64,000 nucleotides of DNA from Alphaproteobacteria bacterium (GCA_030425185.1 JAUIAU010000002.1:114404-178403); one strand, 5' to 3'. Positions 11,529-19,440 are shown, counted from the first letter of the stretch. Notes: generated by a model from the sequence alone, not told the origin. Numbers and translations are program-made.

Positions 11529-11718
11529 GTGTTCTGGTCGTCCTTTGGCAGCGCCCCCTCCCCATCGGGGGCCGATGTCCCGGGTGTGCCGCGCAAAGGC
11601 GGCGGAATTCGGGAGGGGCGCGGGTGGTTTTCGGGCGTGGAGCGGGCACCGCGGCGCGGATGCGGCGATTGCCCCGGCGCGCCGCCGGTTCTAGTCTGGC
11701 GTGCAAGGAGTTGACGCC

Positions 11719-12441
11719 ATGACAGAGCCCCGCCCGCTCGGGTCCCCGGTCCCGAACTGGACCCCGCCGCCCAGGCCGTCCCGCACGCTGATGACGGGGC
11801 GCACCGTGACGCTGGAACCGCTCGAGGCCGAGCGCCACGCGGCCGAGCTGTTCCGCGCGAACGTCGAGAGCGACGCGATCTGGGATTACCTGCCCTACGG
11901 GCCGTTCCACTCGGCGGCGACCTATCACAAGTGGGTCCGCTCGGTGACCGAGGGCGCCGACGATCCGCTGTTCTTCGCTTTCCGCGAGCACGGCACGGGG
12001 CGCGCGCTGGGCGTGGCGAGCTACCTGCGCATCACGCCGGAGGCGGGCAGCATCGAGGTCGGCCACATCAACTTCTCCCCCGCGCTGCAGGGCACGGTCG
12101 CCGCGACCGAGGGGCTGTACCTGATGGCGGACTGGGCGTTCCGTGCCGGGTACCGCCGGTTCGAATGGAAGTGCGACGCGCTGAACCTGCCGTCGCGGCG
12201 GGCGGCGCAGCGGCTCGGGTTCTCCTACGAGGGCGTGTTCCGGCAGGCTGCGGTGGTCAAGGGGCGCAACCGTGACACGGCGTGGTTCGCGATGATCGAC
12301 CGCGAGTGGCCCGCGCTGAAATCGGCCTATGCCGCGTGGCTGCGTCCGGCCAATTTCGATGCGTCCGGTCGGCAGATCGAGCGTCTGTCGGACATGACCC
12401 GCCTCGTCCTGCATACCCGCGACCCGGCGATCTCGCTCTGA
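11719..12441 (+). CDS. RimJ/RimL-type GNAT acetyltransferase
   Basis: This 240-residue protein has an acceptor-binding start (TLMTGRTVTLEPLEAERHAAELF), a central strand (FREHGTGRALGVASYLRITPEAGSIEVGHINFSPALQGT) and the CoA-binding end (FEWKCDALNLPSRRAAQRLGFSYEGVFRQAAVVKGRNRDTAWFAMIDREW), all typical of the RimL-like group. The ATG at 11719 is chosen over a GTG at 11701 because AAGGAG (11705-11710) sits 8 bases before it. The substrate could be a protein N-terminus, antibiotic or amino acid. The gene stands alone. Confidence 0.88.
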   Translation: MTEPRPLGSPVPNWTPPPRPSRTLMTGRTVTLEPLEAERHAAELFRANVESDAIWDYLPYGPFHSAATYHKWVRSVTEGADDPLFFAFREHGTGRALGVASYLRITPEAGSIEVGHINFSPALQGTVAATEGLYLMADWAFRAGYRRFEWKCDALNLPSRRAAQRLGFSYEGVFRQAAVVKGRNRDTAWFAMIDREWPALKSAYAAWLRPANFDASGRQIERLSDMTRLVLHTRDPAISL

Positions 12442-12450
12442 CGGTGCCGT

Positions 12451-13170
12451 TCAGACGGCCGCCCGCCCGAGGTGGGTCAGGCGCGCGCTGAGCAGCGGGA
12501 CCAGGTCGCCCGGGGTCCGCTCGTCGTCGTGGCCCAGCCGCGCGGCAATCTCGGCCAGCGGCCCGTCCTCCGCCGCGCGGGCGACACCGCGCAGGAATTG
12601 CCCGACATAGCCGGGGGCGCTGTCGCCCGGCGCGCTGAGCAGCGCCTGCGCCCGCATCAGGTCGTCGCGCAGCGCCAGCGGGTCGGGATGAACCCGCACA
12701 TCCGGCAGGCCGACCGGGCCCTGCGGCCGCATGGTTTCGGGCAGGGCCTGAAGGATCGCCTGCTGGAACCCGGCGAGGTGGCGCAGCGGCTTGGCGAGGA
12801 ACCCTTGCGCGCCCGCGTCCCGGGCGGCGGCCTCGCGCTCGGGATCGCCGCTGAGGGCGAGGAGGGCGGGAACCCGCGGCACGCCGCTCGCCAGCTGGCG
12901 GATCAGGTCGGTGCCGTCCCCGTCGGGCAGGCCCAGGTCGACGATCACGACATGCGGCAGGCCCGCGGCCAGGTGCCGGTGTGCCGCGGCCAGCGAGTCG
13001 GCCCGGCGCAGCCGCGCCCCGCTGCGCTGGCAGAGCAGGCGCAGGGCTTCCGACGCGAAGCGGCTGTCCTCGACCAGCAGCAGGCGCAGCCCCAGCAGGG
13101 GGCGCACCGGGTCGAGGCGTTTCGGCAGGCTCGGCGGCAGGGGCAGGGCGAAGGGGGCGGGGTCGGTCAT
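12451..13170 (-). CDS. Response regulator with C-terminal unknown domain
   Basis: The 239-residue protein has a Pro-rich leader of about 25 residues, then a receiver domain (about 28-145). The acidic pair is E34-D35, the phosphoacceptor D78 (VVIVDLGLPD) and the conserved lysine K127 (LAKPL). The last 95 residues contain no DNA-binding motif I recognise; LMRAQALLSAPGDSAPGYVGQFLRGVARAAEDGPLAEIAARLG could be a helical histidine-phosphotransfer-like or output bundle. No histidine kinase is adjacent. It is divergent from the epimerase gene. Confidence 0.85.
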   Translation of the reverse strand: MTDPAPFALPLPPSLPKRLDPVRPLLGLRLLLVEDSRFASEALRLLCQRSGARLRRADSLAAAHRHLAAGLPHVVIVDLGLPDGDGTDLIRQLASGVPRVPALLALSGDPEREAAARDAGAQGFLAKPLRHLAGFQQAILQALPETMRPQGPVGLPDVRVHPDPLALRDDLMRAQALLSAPGDSAPGYVGQFLRGVARAAEDGPLAEIAARLGHDDERTPGDLVPLLSARLTHLGRAAV

Positions 13171-13257
13171 GGCAGTCTCCGTTCTGGCGGGCGCATCCTG
13201 CCGCCGATCCTGAGGACCGCGTGGTGAAGGGCGGGTTAACGCCGCAGGTCCTGCCCC

Positions 13258-13286
13258 TTGTCGCGGGGCGGGGCGCGGACCATAAC
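13258..13286 (+). promoter_or_regulatory. Likely promoter of the methylmalonyl-CoA epimerase gene
   Basis: TTGTCG, 17 bases, then CATAAC (4/6 match to the -10), giving a start near 13293. CGGAGGA at 13301-13307 is the ribosome-binding site. Confidence 0.5.
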
Positions 13287-13312
13287 CGGAAAAACCATTT
13301 CCGGAGGACACC

Positions 13313-13717
13313 ATGATCGGACGCCTGAACCACGTCGCCATTGCCGTGCCCGACCTCGAGGCCGCTGCCGCGCAGTACCGCGACACGCTCGGCGCCAAGG
13401 TCAACCCGCCGCAGGACGAGCCGGATCACGGCGTCACGGTGGTCTTCATCGAGCTGCCGAACACCAAGATCGAGTTGCTGTACCCGCTGGGGGACGAGTC
13501 GCCGATCAAGGGTTTCCTCGAAAAGAACCCCTCGGGCGGCATCCACCACATCTGCTACGAGGTCGAGGATATCCTCGCCGCCCGCGACCAGCTGCGCGCC
13601 GCCGGGGCCCGCGTGCTGGGCAGCGGCGAGCCGAAGATCGGCGCGCATGGCAAGCCGGTGCTGTTCCTGCACCCGAAGGACTTCACCGGCACCCTCGTCG
13701 AACTGGAACAGGTGTAA
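13313..13717 (+). CDS. mce: Methylmalonyl-CoA epimerase
   Basis: This 134-residue vicinal-oxygen-chelate enzyme begins MIGRLNHVAIAVPDLEAA, with metal ligand H7. PSGGIHHICYEVEDI and the closing GTLVELEQV supply further ligands. It interconverts (2R)- and (2S)-methylmalonyl-CoA, acting between propionyl-CoA carboxylase and methylmalonyl-CoA mutase and in the ethylmalonyl-CoA route. meaB, the mutase chaperone, is 36 kb away. The DUF1467 gene follows 5 bases later, a pairing I remember as common in Rhodobacterales. Confidence 0.94.
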   Translation: MIGRLNHVAIAVPDLEAAAAQYRDTLGAKVNPPQDEPDHGVTVVFIELPNTKIELLYPLGDESPIKGFLEKNPSGGIHHICYEVEDILAARDQLRAAGARVLGSGEPKIGAHGKPVLFLHPKDFTGTLVELEQV

Positions 13718-13722
13718 GCGCG

Positions 13723-13998
13723 ATGCAGGTTACCTCGGCGCTCGTCCTCTTTGCCGTCATCTGGTTCATGGTGCTGTTCATCGCCCTGCCGATCGGCCTG
13801 CGCACGCAGGGCGACGAGGGCGAGCGGCTGCTCGGAACCTCCGGCGGCTCGCCCGCGCATCTCGATCTCAAGCGCAAGCTGCTCTGGGTCACCGGTATCT
13901 CGCTGGTGGTCTGGGCCGGTACGTCGGCGGTCATCATCTCCGGCCTGGTGACGGTCGATGACATCAACCTCTACCGGGTGTTCTACCCGGACGGCTGA
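13723..13998 (+). CDS. DUF1467 family small membrane protein
   Basis: The 91-residue protein has two membrane helices (about 3-22 and 52-75) separated by a polar loop (LRTQGDEGERLLGTSGGSPAHLDLKRK) and ends DDINLYRVFYPDG. It is probably co-transcribed with the epimerase gene. The function is unknown. Confidence 0.88.
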   Translation: MQVTSALVLFAVIWFMVLFIALPIGLRTQGDEGERLLGTSGGSPAHLDLKRKLLWVTGISLVVWAGTSAVIISGLVTVDDINLYRVFYPDG

Positions 13999-14014
13999 GG
14001 GGGACGGCGCGGGG

Positions 14015-14716
14015 TCAGCCCCGCGCCCCCAGCCGGTGGAAGAGGTGGGTAAAGGTCGCAACGCCCAGCACCGGCACGAACAGGTTCACGATCGGCACGG
14101 TCAGCGGCAGCGCCATCAGGACGCCCGCGATCCAGATCGTTCCCGCATGGCGGCTGCGCATCGCCTTGGCCTGGTCCGGCGGCAGGCGGCGCAGGGCGAC
14201 GAGCTGGAAGTACTCGCGCCCCAGAAGGAAGCCGTTGAGGCCCCAGAAGATCACCGGCGCGAGCGGGGCGAAGACGAGGTAGAGCACCAGCGCCAGCAGG
14301 TTCGCCACGATCAGGACGCCGAGAAAGCCGAGCGCGTCGCGCAGCCCGTCGAGGATCGACGCGCCCTTGGCGGGCGGCAGGCTGGGATAGTGCCGGTCCT
14401 CGACCGCGTCGGCCACCTGTTCGAGGAAGAGCCCGGTAAACGCCGAGGCCACCGGCACCATCAGGAAGACCGACGCCACCAGCATCACGAGGACTGAGGC
14501 CCCGGACGCCAGGTCGTTGATCCAGGTGACCTCGCCGATCAGCGGCAGCACCAGCGTTTCGGGCACCAGCACGTTCAGCAGCCACAGCACCCCGGCGTAG
14601 ATCGCGGCCAGCAGCGCCACGGTCAGGCCGACGCCCAGCAGCAGCACGCGACGGAAGCGCGGATCGAAGCTCTGGTTCACCGCGGCGGAGAAGCTGGGGA
14701 AGATCGTTCCGATCAT
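14015..14716 (-). CDS. EI24 (CysZ-like) family membrane protein
   Basis: The 233-residue protein has four to six membrane helices and the EI24 features: an N-terminal FSAAVNQSFDPRFRRVLLLG, central EDRHYPSLPPAKGASILDGLRDALGFLG, and NGFLLGREYFQLVALRRLPPDQAKAMR. The EI24/CysZ group includes sulfate permease CysZ, but most alphaproteobacterial members are uncharacterised. Its start overlaps the upstream nitroreductase stop by 4 bases, so the two are co-translated. Confidence 0.88.
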   Translation of the reverse strand: MIGTIFPSFSAAVNQSFDPRFRRVLLLGVGLTVALLAAIYAGVLWLLNVLVPETLVLPLIGEVTWINDLASGASVLVMLVASVFLMVPVASAFTGLFLEQVADAVEDRHYPSLPPAKGASILDGLRDALGFLGVLIVANLLALVLYLVFAPLAPVIFWGLNGFLLGREYFQLVALRRLPPDQAKAMRSRHAGTIWIAGVLMALPLTVPIVNLFVPVLGVATFTHLFHRLGARG

Positions 14717-15300
14717 ACGGACACCCAGCTGACCAGCGCATCGAGGTCCGGGCGCGGCCGCTCGGGCGGCACCGCGCCCTCGGTGCCGATGTGGATGACC
14801 CCGGCGACGGACTCGGCGGGGGACAGGCCGAAGGCCGTCTCGACGAAGGTGCGGTCATGGCTCGCCCAGCCGCTGAGCCAGTTCGCGCCCCAGCCGGAGG
14901 CCAGTGCCGCGTTCAGCAGCGCAAGGCAGGCCGCGCCCGCGGAGTAGGTCTGTTCGATCGCCGGGATCTTGTCGGACGGTTTGGGCGAGGCCACCACGAC
15001 CACCGCCAGCGGCGAGGTCTCGTATTCCGCCACCGACTTGGCCAGCTTCTCGGGCTCGATCCCCAGCTCTGCGCCGCGCGCGGCGACCTGTCCGGCGATG
15101 CGGCGCAGCGCGGGGGCCTCCAGCACGATGAAGCGCCACGGCTCCAGCTTGCCGTGATCCGGCGTCCGCGCGGCGGCGGTCAGGATCTCGCGCAGCGCCG
15201 CGCGGTCAGGGGCCGGGCCCTGCAGGGTCTTGGCCGGCCGGGACCGGCGGGTGAGCAGGAACTCCATCACTTGGGCGTTCGGGGTCAGGGGGGCGATCAT
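14713..15300 (-). CDS. Nitroreductase family protein (YdjA-like)
   Basis: The 195-residue, single-domain, FMN-dependent nitroreductase-fold protein has RRSRPAKTLQGPAPDRAALREILTAAARTPDHGKLEPWRFIVL at the N-terminus (FMN-phosphate contacts) and a C-terminal WLSGWASHDRTFVETAFGLSPAESVAGVIHIG. Length and the DHGKLEPWRF motif match the small YdjA group. It probably reduces a nitro or quinone-like substrate using NAD(P)H. It is the first gene of a two-gene operon with EI24. Confidence 0.9.
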   Translation of the reverse strand: MIAPLTPNAQVMEFLLTRRSRPAKTLQGPAPDRAALREILTAAARTPDHGKLEPWRFIVLEAPALRRIAGQVAARGAELGIEPEKLAKSVAEYETSPLAVVVVASPKPSDKIPAIEQTYSAGAACLALLNAALASGWGANWLSGWASHDRTFVETAFGLSPAESVAGVIHIGTEGAVPPERPRPDLDALVSWVSV

Positions 15301-15380
15301 CGCGGGCTCCGGGGCATCTGTCGGTCGGACCGGAGGTAAGCCCGCTGCCGCGCCGTTGCAATCGCCCGGACGTCCGGGGC

Positions 15381-16484
15381 TCAGAAGAACACGTCCTCCA
15401 GCTCGGTCAGCCAGTGGCTGAACACGCCCTCCATCCGCGCGTTCGGCTGCCGCAGGGCCAGCGTCGCGGCCAGCGGGTCGGGCGCGCGCACGGCGCTGCC
15501 TGACAGCTCTTCCAGCACGGCATGGCCGCAGAACGGCACGTGGACCTCGGAATAGCCGCCTTCGTGCGCAAGCATCAGCCGTCCGTCGCAGTGCTCGTCG
15601 GCGGCCTCGGCCACCATGCGGGTCATCTGCCGGAAGGTGTCCGCCGTGGCCAGCATCCGGCCCAGCGGATCCACCGCCGAGGCGTCGTAGCCGCAGGCGA
15701 CGACGATGCAGTCCGGCTCGAAGCGCGCCAGCGCGGGCAGCACGAGCCGCTCCATGGCTTCGAGATAGGTCGCATGCCCGGCACCCGGGGGCAGGGGGAT
15801 GTTCATGTTCGCGCCTTCGCCCGGCCCGGCCCCCTGGTCGGCGACGTCGCCGGTGTCCATCGGGTAGTTGTGGTCCTGATGAATCGAGATCGTCAGCACG
15901 TCGTCGCGGTCGTAGAAGATCGCCTCGGTCCCGTTGCCGTGGTGCACGTCCCAGTCGAGCACCGCCACCCGCTCGGTCAGGCGCGCGGCAAAGGCGGCCT
16001 CGACCGCAATCGCGATGTTGGCGAGCAGGCAGAAGCCGTTCGGCTCTTCCGGCAGGCAATGGTGGCCCGGCGGGCGTGTCAGGGCGTAGGCGTTCCGGTG
16101 ACGGCCCTGCAGCACCGAGAAGAGTGCGCCCTTCGCCAGCCCGGCCGACAGGGCTGCTATCTCGAAGCCCCCTGCGCCGAAGGGGGCACGCGGTCCCAGT
16201 TCGCCGCCGCCCGCGTCCGAGGCGGCGCGGAACCGGGTCAGGTAGCTGTCGGGATGGACCCGCAGAAGGTCCTCCCAGGTCGCCGGGGGCGCCGACGTCA
16301 GGTCGAGGTCGGCCAGAAGCCCCGACACCTCGATCAGGGTCCGCAGGCGGCGCTTGGTTTCGGGGCTTTCGGGCAGGCCGCCTGCCGCGAGGGGCTGCAC
16401 CAGCCCGCCGACCGGAACCGTCAGCGCGTACTGGCCGCCGTGGTGCCAGAGGCAGCGTTCGTCGAAAAAGAACCCGGTGCGCAT
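15381..16484 (-). CDS. Histone-deacetylase-family amidohydrolase
   Basis: The 367-residue protein has the arginase/deacetylase fold. Active-site segments are visible: RPPGHH (137-142), the zinc-site DWDVHHGNGT (177-186), and ACGYDASAVDPLG later. Bacterial members include acetylpolyamine amidohydrolase and acetoin-utilisation proteins; which substrate applies here is unknown. GAGGAG at 16495-16500 supports the ATG at 16484 rather than an upstream one at 16508. It is divergent from the DUF167 gene. Confidence 0.92.
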   Translation of the reverse strand: MRTGFFFDERCLWHHGGQYALTVPVGGLVQPLAAGGLPESPETKRRLRTLIEVSGLLADLDLTSAPPATWEDLLRVHPDSYLTRFRAASDAGGGELGPRAPFGAGGFEIAALSAGLAKGALFSVLQGRHRNAYALTRPPGHHCLPEEPNGFCLLANIAIAVEAAFAARLTERVAVLDWDVHHGNGTEAIFYDRDDVLTISIHQDHNYPMDTGDVADQGAGPGEGANMNIPLPPGAGHATYLEAMERLVLPALARFEPDCIVVACGYDASAVDPLGRMLATADTFRQMTRMVAEAADEHCDGRLMLAHEGGYSEVHVPFCGHAVLEELSGSAVRAPDPLAATLALRQPNARMEGVFSHWLTELEDVFF

Positions 16485-16556
16485 GGGCTTGTTCTCCTCG
16501 TCGCGCAAAGGGACAATAAACCCGAGCCTAGCCCGAGAGCCCCCGGAGGGGAAAGC

Positions 16557-16814
16557 ATGGACCTGCCCGACCTGAGCGCCCGCGCGGCCCCCGGCACCGA
16601 ACTGGCGGTGCGCGTCACGCCCTCGGCCCGGCGCAACGCGGTCGAGGACGGTCCGGACGGCCTGCGGGTCTGGGTCACGGTGGCCCCGGAGAAGGGCAAG
16701 GCCACGGCGGCGGTGGTGCGCCTGCTGGCCAAGGCGCTGGGCGTCCCGAAAAGCCGACTGACGCTCGTGCGGGGCGACACCGCGCGCGACAAGCTGTTCC
16801 GGATCGAGCCGTAG
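16557..16814 (+). CDS. DUF167 (YggU-like) family protein
   Basis: The 85-residue protein has the family hallmarks LAVRVTPSARRNAVE, VWVTVAPEKGKATAAVVRLLAKALGVPKSRLTLVRGDTARDKLFRI. GGAGGGGAAAGC precedes the ATG. The function is unknown; structures of relatives show a small alpha/beta fold. Confidence 0.9.
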   Translation: MDLPDLSARAAPGTELAVRVTPSARRNAVEDGPDGLRVWVTVAPEKGKATAAVVRLLAKALGVPKSRLTLVRGDTARDKLFRIEP

Positions 16815-16820
16815 CGCGCC

Positions 16821-17084
16821 TCAGGCGTCCGCCGCGTCCTCGTCGTCCTCGTCGGCGGGACGCAGGCGATAGACCCCTTCCGGCAGGTCGAGGGCGGCGC
16901 CGAGATCGGCGAGCTGCGACATCGACAGTGTGATGCGCACCACGTCCTCGGTCCGGGGATCGAGCTGCTCCAGCGTGACGCAATCCTCGAAGGCATGAAT
17001 CGTCACGTCCTCGGTGAGCGGGGCCTCGCCCTCGTCCACCAGCGTCACGACGGTCGCGTCGAAATCATGCTCGATCGTAAACAT
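16821..17084 (-). CDS. Conserved small protein, unknown
   Basis: The 87-residue soluble acidic protein begins MFTIEHDFDATVVTLVDEGEAPLTEDVTIHAFEDCVTLEQLD and ends in an Asp/Glu-rich tail (DEDDEDAADA). It has no cleavable signal and no membrane helix. It resembles small proteins I associate with Rhodobacterales, but I cannot name the family. It is tail to tail with DUF167, 6 bases apart. Confidence 0.75.
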   Translation of the reverse strand: MFTIEHDFDATVVTLVDEGEAPLTEDVTIHAFEDCVTLEQLDPRTEDVVRITLSMSQLADLGAALDLPEGVYRLRPADEDDEDAADA

Positions 17085-17204
17085 GCACGCGATGCTAACG
17101 CTGGCAGCCCGTTTTGCAAGCGCAGCACGCGGGGTGTCCCGGCCCGCTGGTCTTTCGCCGCCCGAGCCCCTACATCCAGCCCCGTCAGGCAGAGGGGCTT
17201 CGGG

Positions 17205-17942
17205 ATGCGTGGACTGCGTGCGATTGTCGGGGGAATGGCGCTTCTGGCGCTGGCGGCCTGCGATGTCCCGCCGCCGCCCGCGCCCGCCGGGGCGCCGCCG
17301 GTTCTGTCCGCAGCCCCCGTCGCCCCGAAGCTCGCCCCCGACGTGGCCGCCCGCACCTTCGTCGAGGTCGTCGCCCGGCTCGAACCCGTCGCCGAGGCCG
17401 AGTGCCGGGTCCGCCGGGGCGGCAACTGCGACTTCCTCATCGCCGTCGACGAGGAGGCGGGGGACCAGGTCAATGCCTTCCAGACCCTCGATCCCGATGG
17501 CCGGCCGGTGATCGTCTTCACCCCCGGCCTGATCGCCGAGGCCCGGAACGCCGACGAACTGGACTTCGTTCTGGGCCACGAGGCGGCGCATCACATCGAG
17601 GACCACATCCCGCAGACCCAGCAGCAGGCACGGTCGGGCGCCCTGCTCGCGGGGCTGGCGGCGGCGGTGCTGACATCGGGGGCCGATCCCACGACCCAGC
17701 AGAGCGTCATCGACCAGGCGCTGCGGGCCGGGGCCTTCGTCGGGGCGCGCCGGTATTCGAAGGAGCATGAACTGGAGGCCGATGCGCTCGGCACGGTCAT
17801 CACCAAGCGGGGCGGCTACGATCCGCTGCGCGGCGCGCTGTTCTTCGAGCGGCTGCCCGATCCCGGCGACGAGTTCCTCGGCAGCCACCCGCGCAATGCG
17901 GACCGCCTTGCCACGGTCCGGCGGGTCGCGGCGGGCCTGTAA
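17205..17942 (+). CDS. M48-family metalloprotease lipoprotein
   Basis: The 245-residue protein starts with a lipoprotein signal, MRGLRAIVGGMALLALAACD, lipidated at C19. It has the zinc motif H125-E-A-A-H129 and the third-ligand segment SKEHELEADALG. This is the short BepA/LoiP-like type without TPR repeats, acting in the periplasm on misfolded outer-membrane proteins by analogy. The Pro/Ala-rich linker after the cysteine is typical. Confidence 0.93.
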   Translation: MRGLRAIVGGMALLALAACDVPPPPAPAGAPPVLSAAPVAPKLAPDVAARTFVEVVARLEPVAEAECRVRRGGNCDFLIAVDEEAGDQVNAFQTLDPDGRPVIVFTPGLIAEARNADELDFVLGHEAAHHIEDHIPQTQQQARSGALLAGLAAAVLTSGADPTTQQSVIDQALRAGAFVGARRYSKEHELEADALGTVITKRGGYDPLRGALFFERLPDPGDEFLGSHPRNADRLATVRRVAAGL

Positions 17943-17946
17943 CGGA

Positions 17947-18177
17947 TCAGTCGGTCGGTGCGGGCGCAGGGCCCGGGTCCTCGAAGCTGGTCCGGATGAT
18001 GTCCATCCGCAGCGTCGCGTCGATGTCGCGCGACAGGTCCTCGACCCCGTCGCGGACCTCGCCCATCACGGCGATCCCGGTCAGCAGACCGGCCGCGGTC
18101 AGCACGACCCAGTCCACGGTCGCGGCTCCGTCCTCATCCTGCCAGAACGCGCCGAGACGCCGGCAGATCCCTGTCAT
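17947..18177 (-). CDS. Flp-pilin-like small membrane peptide, second copy
   Basis: This 76-residue peptide begins MTGICRRLGAFWQDEDG, then AATVDWVVLTAAGLL, a hydrophobic helix, and a polar tail RMDIIRTSFEDPGPAPAPTD. It shares DxGA-x-T-x-DWVVLTAA and the TSFE ending with the peptide at 2859-3053, with the same spacing from the putative processing glycine (G17) to D22-W23. An ATG at 18189 is a possible alternative start. It is tail to tail with the M48 gene. Confidence 0.65.
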   Translation of the reverse strand: MTGICRRLGAFWQDEDGAATVDWVVLTAAGLLTGIAVMGEVRDGVEDLSRDIDATLRMDIIRTSFEDPGPAPAPTD

Positions 18178-18265
18178 CGCGATACCCATGCGGGGCGGGA
18201 TGCCCCGGAATCCCGGCAGATTCGTGGCAATTCCGGGATAGTTCGACGCCGCGCAGCGGGGCCGG

Positions 18266-18279
18266 TTGATCTGCGTCAA
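18266..18279. promoter_or_regulatory. FNR-type box upstream of first DUF6455 gene
   Basis: TTGATCTGCGTCAA fits TTGAY-N4-RTCAA exactly. Its centre is 86.5 bases before the ATG at 18359. Confidence 0.8.
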
Positions 18280-18358
18280 GGCGTCCCGGGCCCCGAGTCG
18301 GCATGGTGGAGCCACAGACGGACGCAGAAGCGTTCACGCCGACAGGATGGAGGCCCCG

Positions 18359-18622
18359 ATGCCCGACAGACTGACCTTGAAGCGCCACGCGGGTCTGGTG
18401 GACCGCATGGCAACCACGCTGGGGGTTGATCTGGAGGAGACCACGATGCGGGGTCGGCTGCCGGTGGAAGAGCTGTCGGACATGGTGCTCAGCTGTACAG
18501 GCTGTACCGATCCGACCGCCTGCGAGCACTGGCTCGACGACCACGAGGGTGGGGTCGCCGAGCACGCGCCCGGCTACTGCCGGAATCGCGACCGGCTGGA
18601 AGGCCTGCGCGCCGGAACCTGA
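18359..18622 (+). CDS. DUF6455 family Cys-rich protein (copy 1)
   Basis: The 87-residue soluble protein has a helical N-terminal half (HAGLVDRMATTLGVDLEE) followed by C46-x2-C49-x5-C55-x2-WL and AP-x2-C74-x-N. GGAGG at 18349-18353 sets the start at 18359. Four cysteines in this order suggest binding of a metal, iron-sulfur cluster or haem, but this is inference. An FNR box precedes it, and its own promoter separates it from the next copy by 181 bases. The function is unknown. Confidence 0.85.
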   Translation: MPDRLTLKRHAGLVDRMATTLGVDLEETTMRGRLPVEELSDMVLSCTGCTDPTACEHWLDDHEGGVAEHAPGYCRNRDRLEGLRAGT

Positions 18623-18721
18623 TCACTCCGGCGCAGCGGGGGCGTGAGGGCAGGTCTGAGGGGGCCTGCCCTTCGCCTGTTTGGGGGCGCGCAACCTGTT
18701 GGCGAGAAAAGATTTTCCGGC

Positions 18722-18735
18722 TTGACGCGGATCAA
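18722..18735. promoter_or_regulatory. FNR-type box upstream of second DUF6455 gene
   Basis: TTGACGCGGATCAA fits TTGAY-N4-RTCAA exactly. Its centre is 75.5 bases before the ATG at 18804. Confidence 0.8.
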
Positions 18736-18803
18736 GGACGGCAGCCGCCGGACGCGTCAGTCTGGGGATCAGACGACCAGAACTCCGATCCTCTGGAGGA
18801 CCG

Positions 18804-19121
18804 ATGAAACAGCTTGGCGACGTGCACTATCACTACTGGCTGACGCTGGGCATGGCCCGGGCGGTCGGCGTCAGTCTCACCGATGCGCTCTACGAGGGGC
18901 AGATCAGCCGGCGGCAGTACGCCGATATCGTGACCCGCTGCCGTCTCTGCGAATGGAATTGCGGCTGCACCGAGTGGCTGGCGCGTCAGACCGACATCGC
19001 CGACGAGGTGCCCGAAAGCTGTGTCAACCACGACACCTTCGTCGCCCTGCGCGAGGGCCGCGTGTTGTCCGAGGCCGAGACCAGCCTCGCAGGCAAGCCT
19101 TCCGCGCCGCGCCTGAATTGA
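18804..19121 (+). CDS. DUF6455 family Cys-rich protein (copy 2)
   Basis: The 105-residue protein has the same alignment as its neighbours: C46-x2-C49-x5-C55-x2-WL and P-x2-C73-x-N. It differs by an extra cysteine at 53 (CEWNCGC), an aromatic N-terminus (HYHYWLTLGMARAVGVSL) and a tail of about 25 residues that is poor in hydrophobics. GGAGG lies 8 bases before the ATG. It has its own FNR box, and the box of the next gene overlaps its stop codon. Confidence 0.87.
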   Translation: MKQLGDVHYHYWLTLGMARAVGVSLTDALYEGQISRRQYADIVTRCRLCEWNCGCTEWLARQTDIADEVPESCVNHDTFVALREGRVLSEAETSLAGKPSAPRLN

Positions 19122-19131
19122 TCTGCGTCAT
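19118..19131. promoter_or_regulatory. FNR-type box upstream of third DUF6455 gene
   Basis: TTGATCTGCGTCAT matches TTGAY-N4-RTCAA at all but the last base and includes the TGA stop (19119-19121) of the preceding gene. Its centre is 61.5 bases before the ATG at 19186. Its first 13 bases are identical to the box at 18266-18278. Confidence 0.7.
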
Positions 19132-19185
19132 GTCGCGGGCCGCGATCCCGTGTCATTGCAGGCGCAACGAACTGGAGCGATAGCC

Positions 19186-19440
19186 ATGAACATCTTCCGC
19201 AAGATCGACGAACATTCGGACCTGGTGAACCGGATGGCCGACAAGCTGGACGTGGATCTCGGGACCGAGATGCTCGACCACCACATCAGCGCCGAAGGCT
19301 ATCGCACCGCCGTGATGCGCTGCACCCGCTGCGACAGCGTCGAGCAGTGCAAGGGCTTCCTCGCCGAGGGCGGCCATGCCGACCACGCGCCGGAGTATTG
19401 CCGGAACAAGGGCCTGCTGAACGCTCTGGTTACCGGCTGA
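19186..19440 (+). CDS. DUF6455 family Cys-rich protein (copy 3)
   Basis: The 84-residue protein begins MNIFRKIDEHSDLVNRMADK and has C46-x2-C49-x5-C55-x2-FL and AP-x2-C72-x-N. It is closer to copy 1 than to copy 2 (shared DLVxRMA, VDL, HAPxYCRN). CTGGAGCGA lies before the ATG. Its stop is immediately followed by the rimO stop on the other strand. The role is unknown; the tandem arrangement with separate FNR boxes points to differential low-oxygen expression. Confidence 0.85.
   Translation: MNIFRKIDEHSDLVNRMADKLDVDLGTEMLDHHISAEGYRTAVMRCTRCDSVEQCKGFLAEGGHADHAPEYCRNKGLLNALVTG

Noticed and set aside
9493..12414. 973-residue reverse frame across DUF1800, DUF1501 and GNAT genes
   Set aside because: It is a shadow: Arg/Pro-rich, with no recognisable domain, and opposite three well-supported genes.
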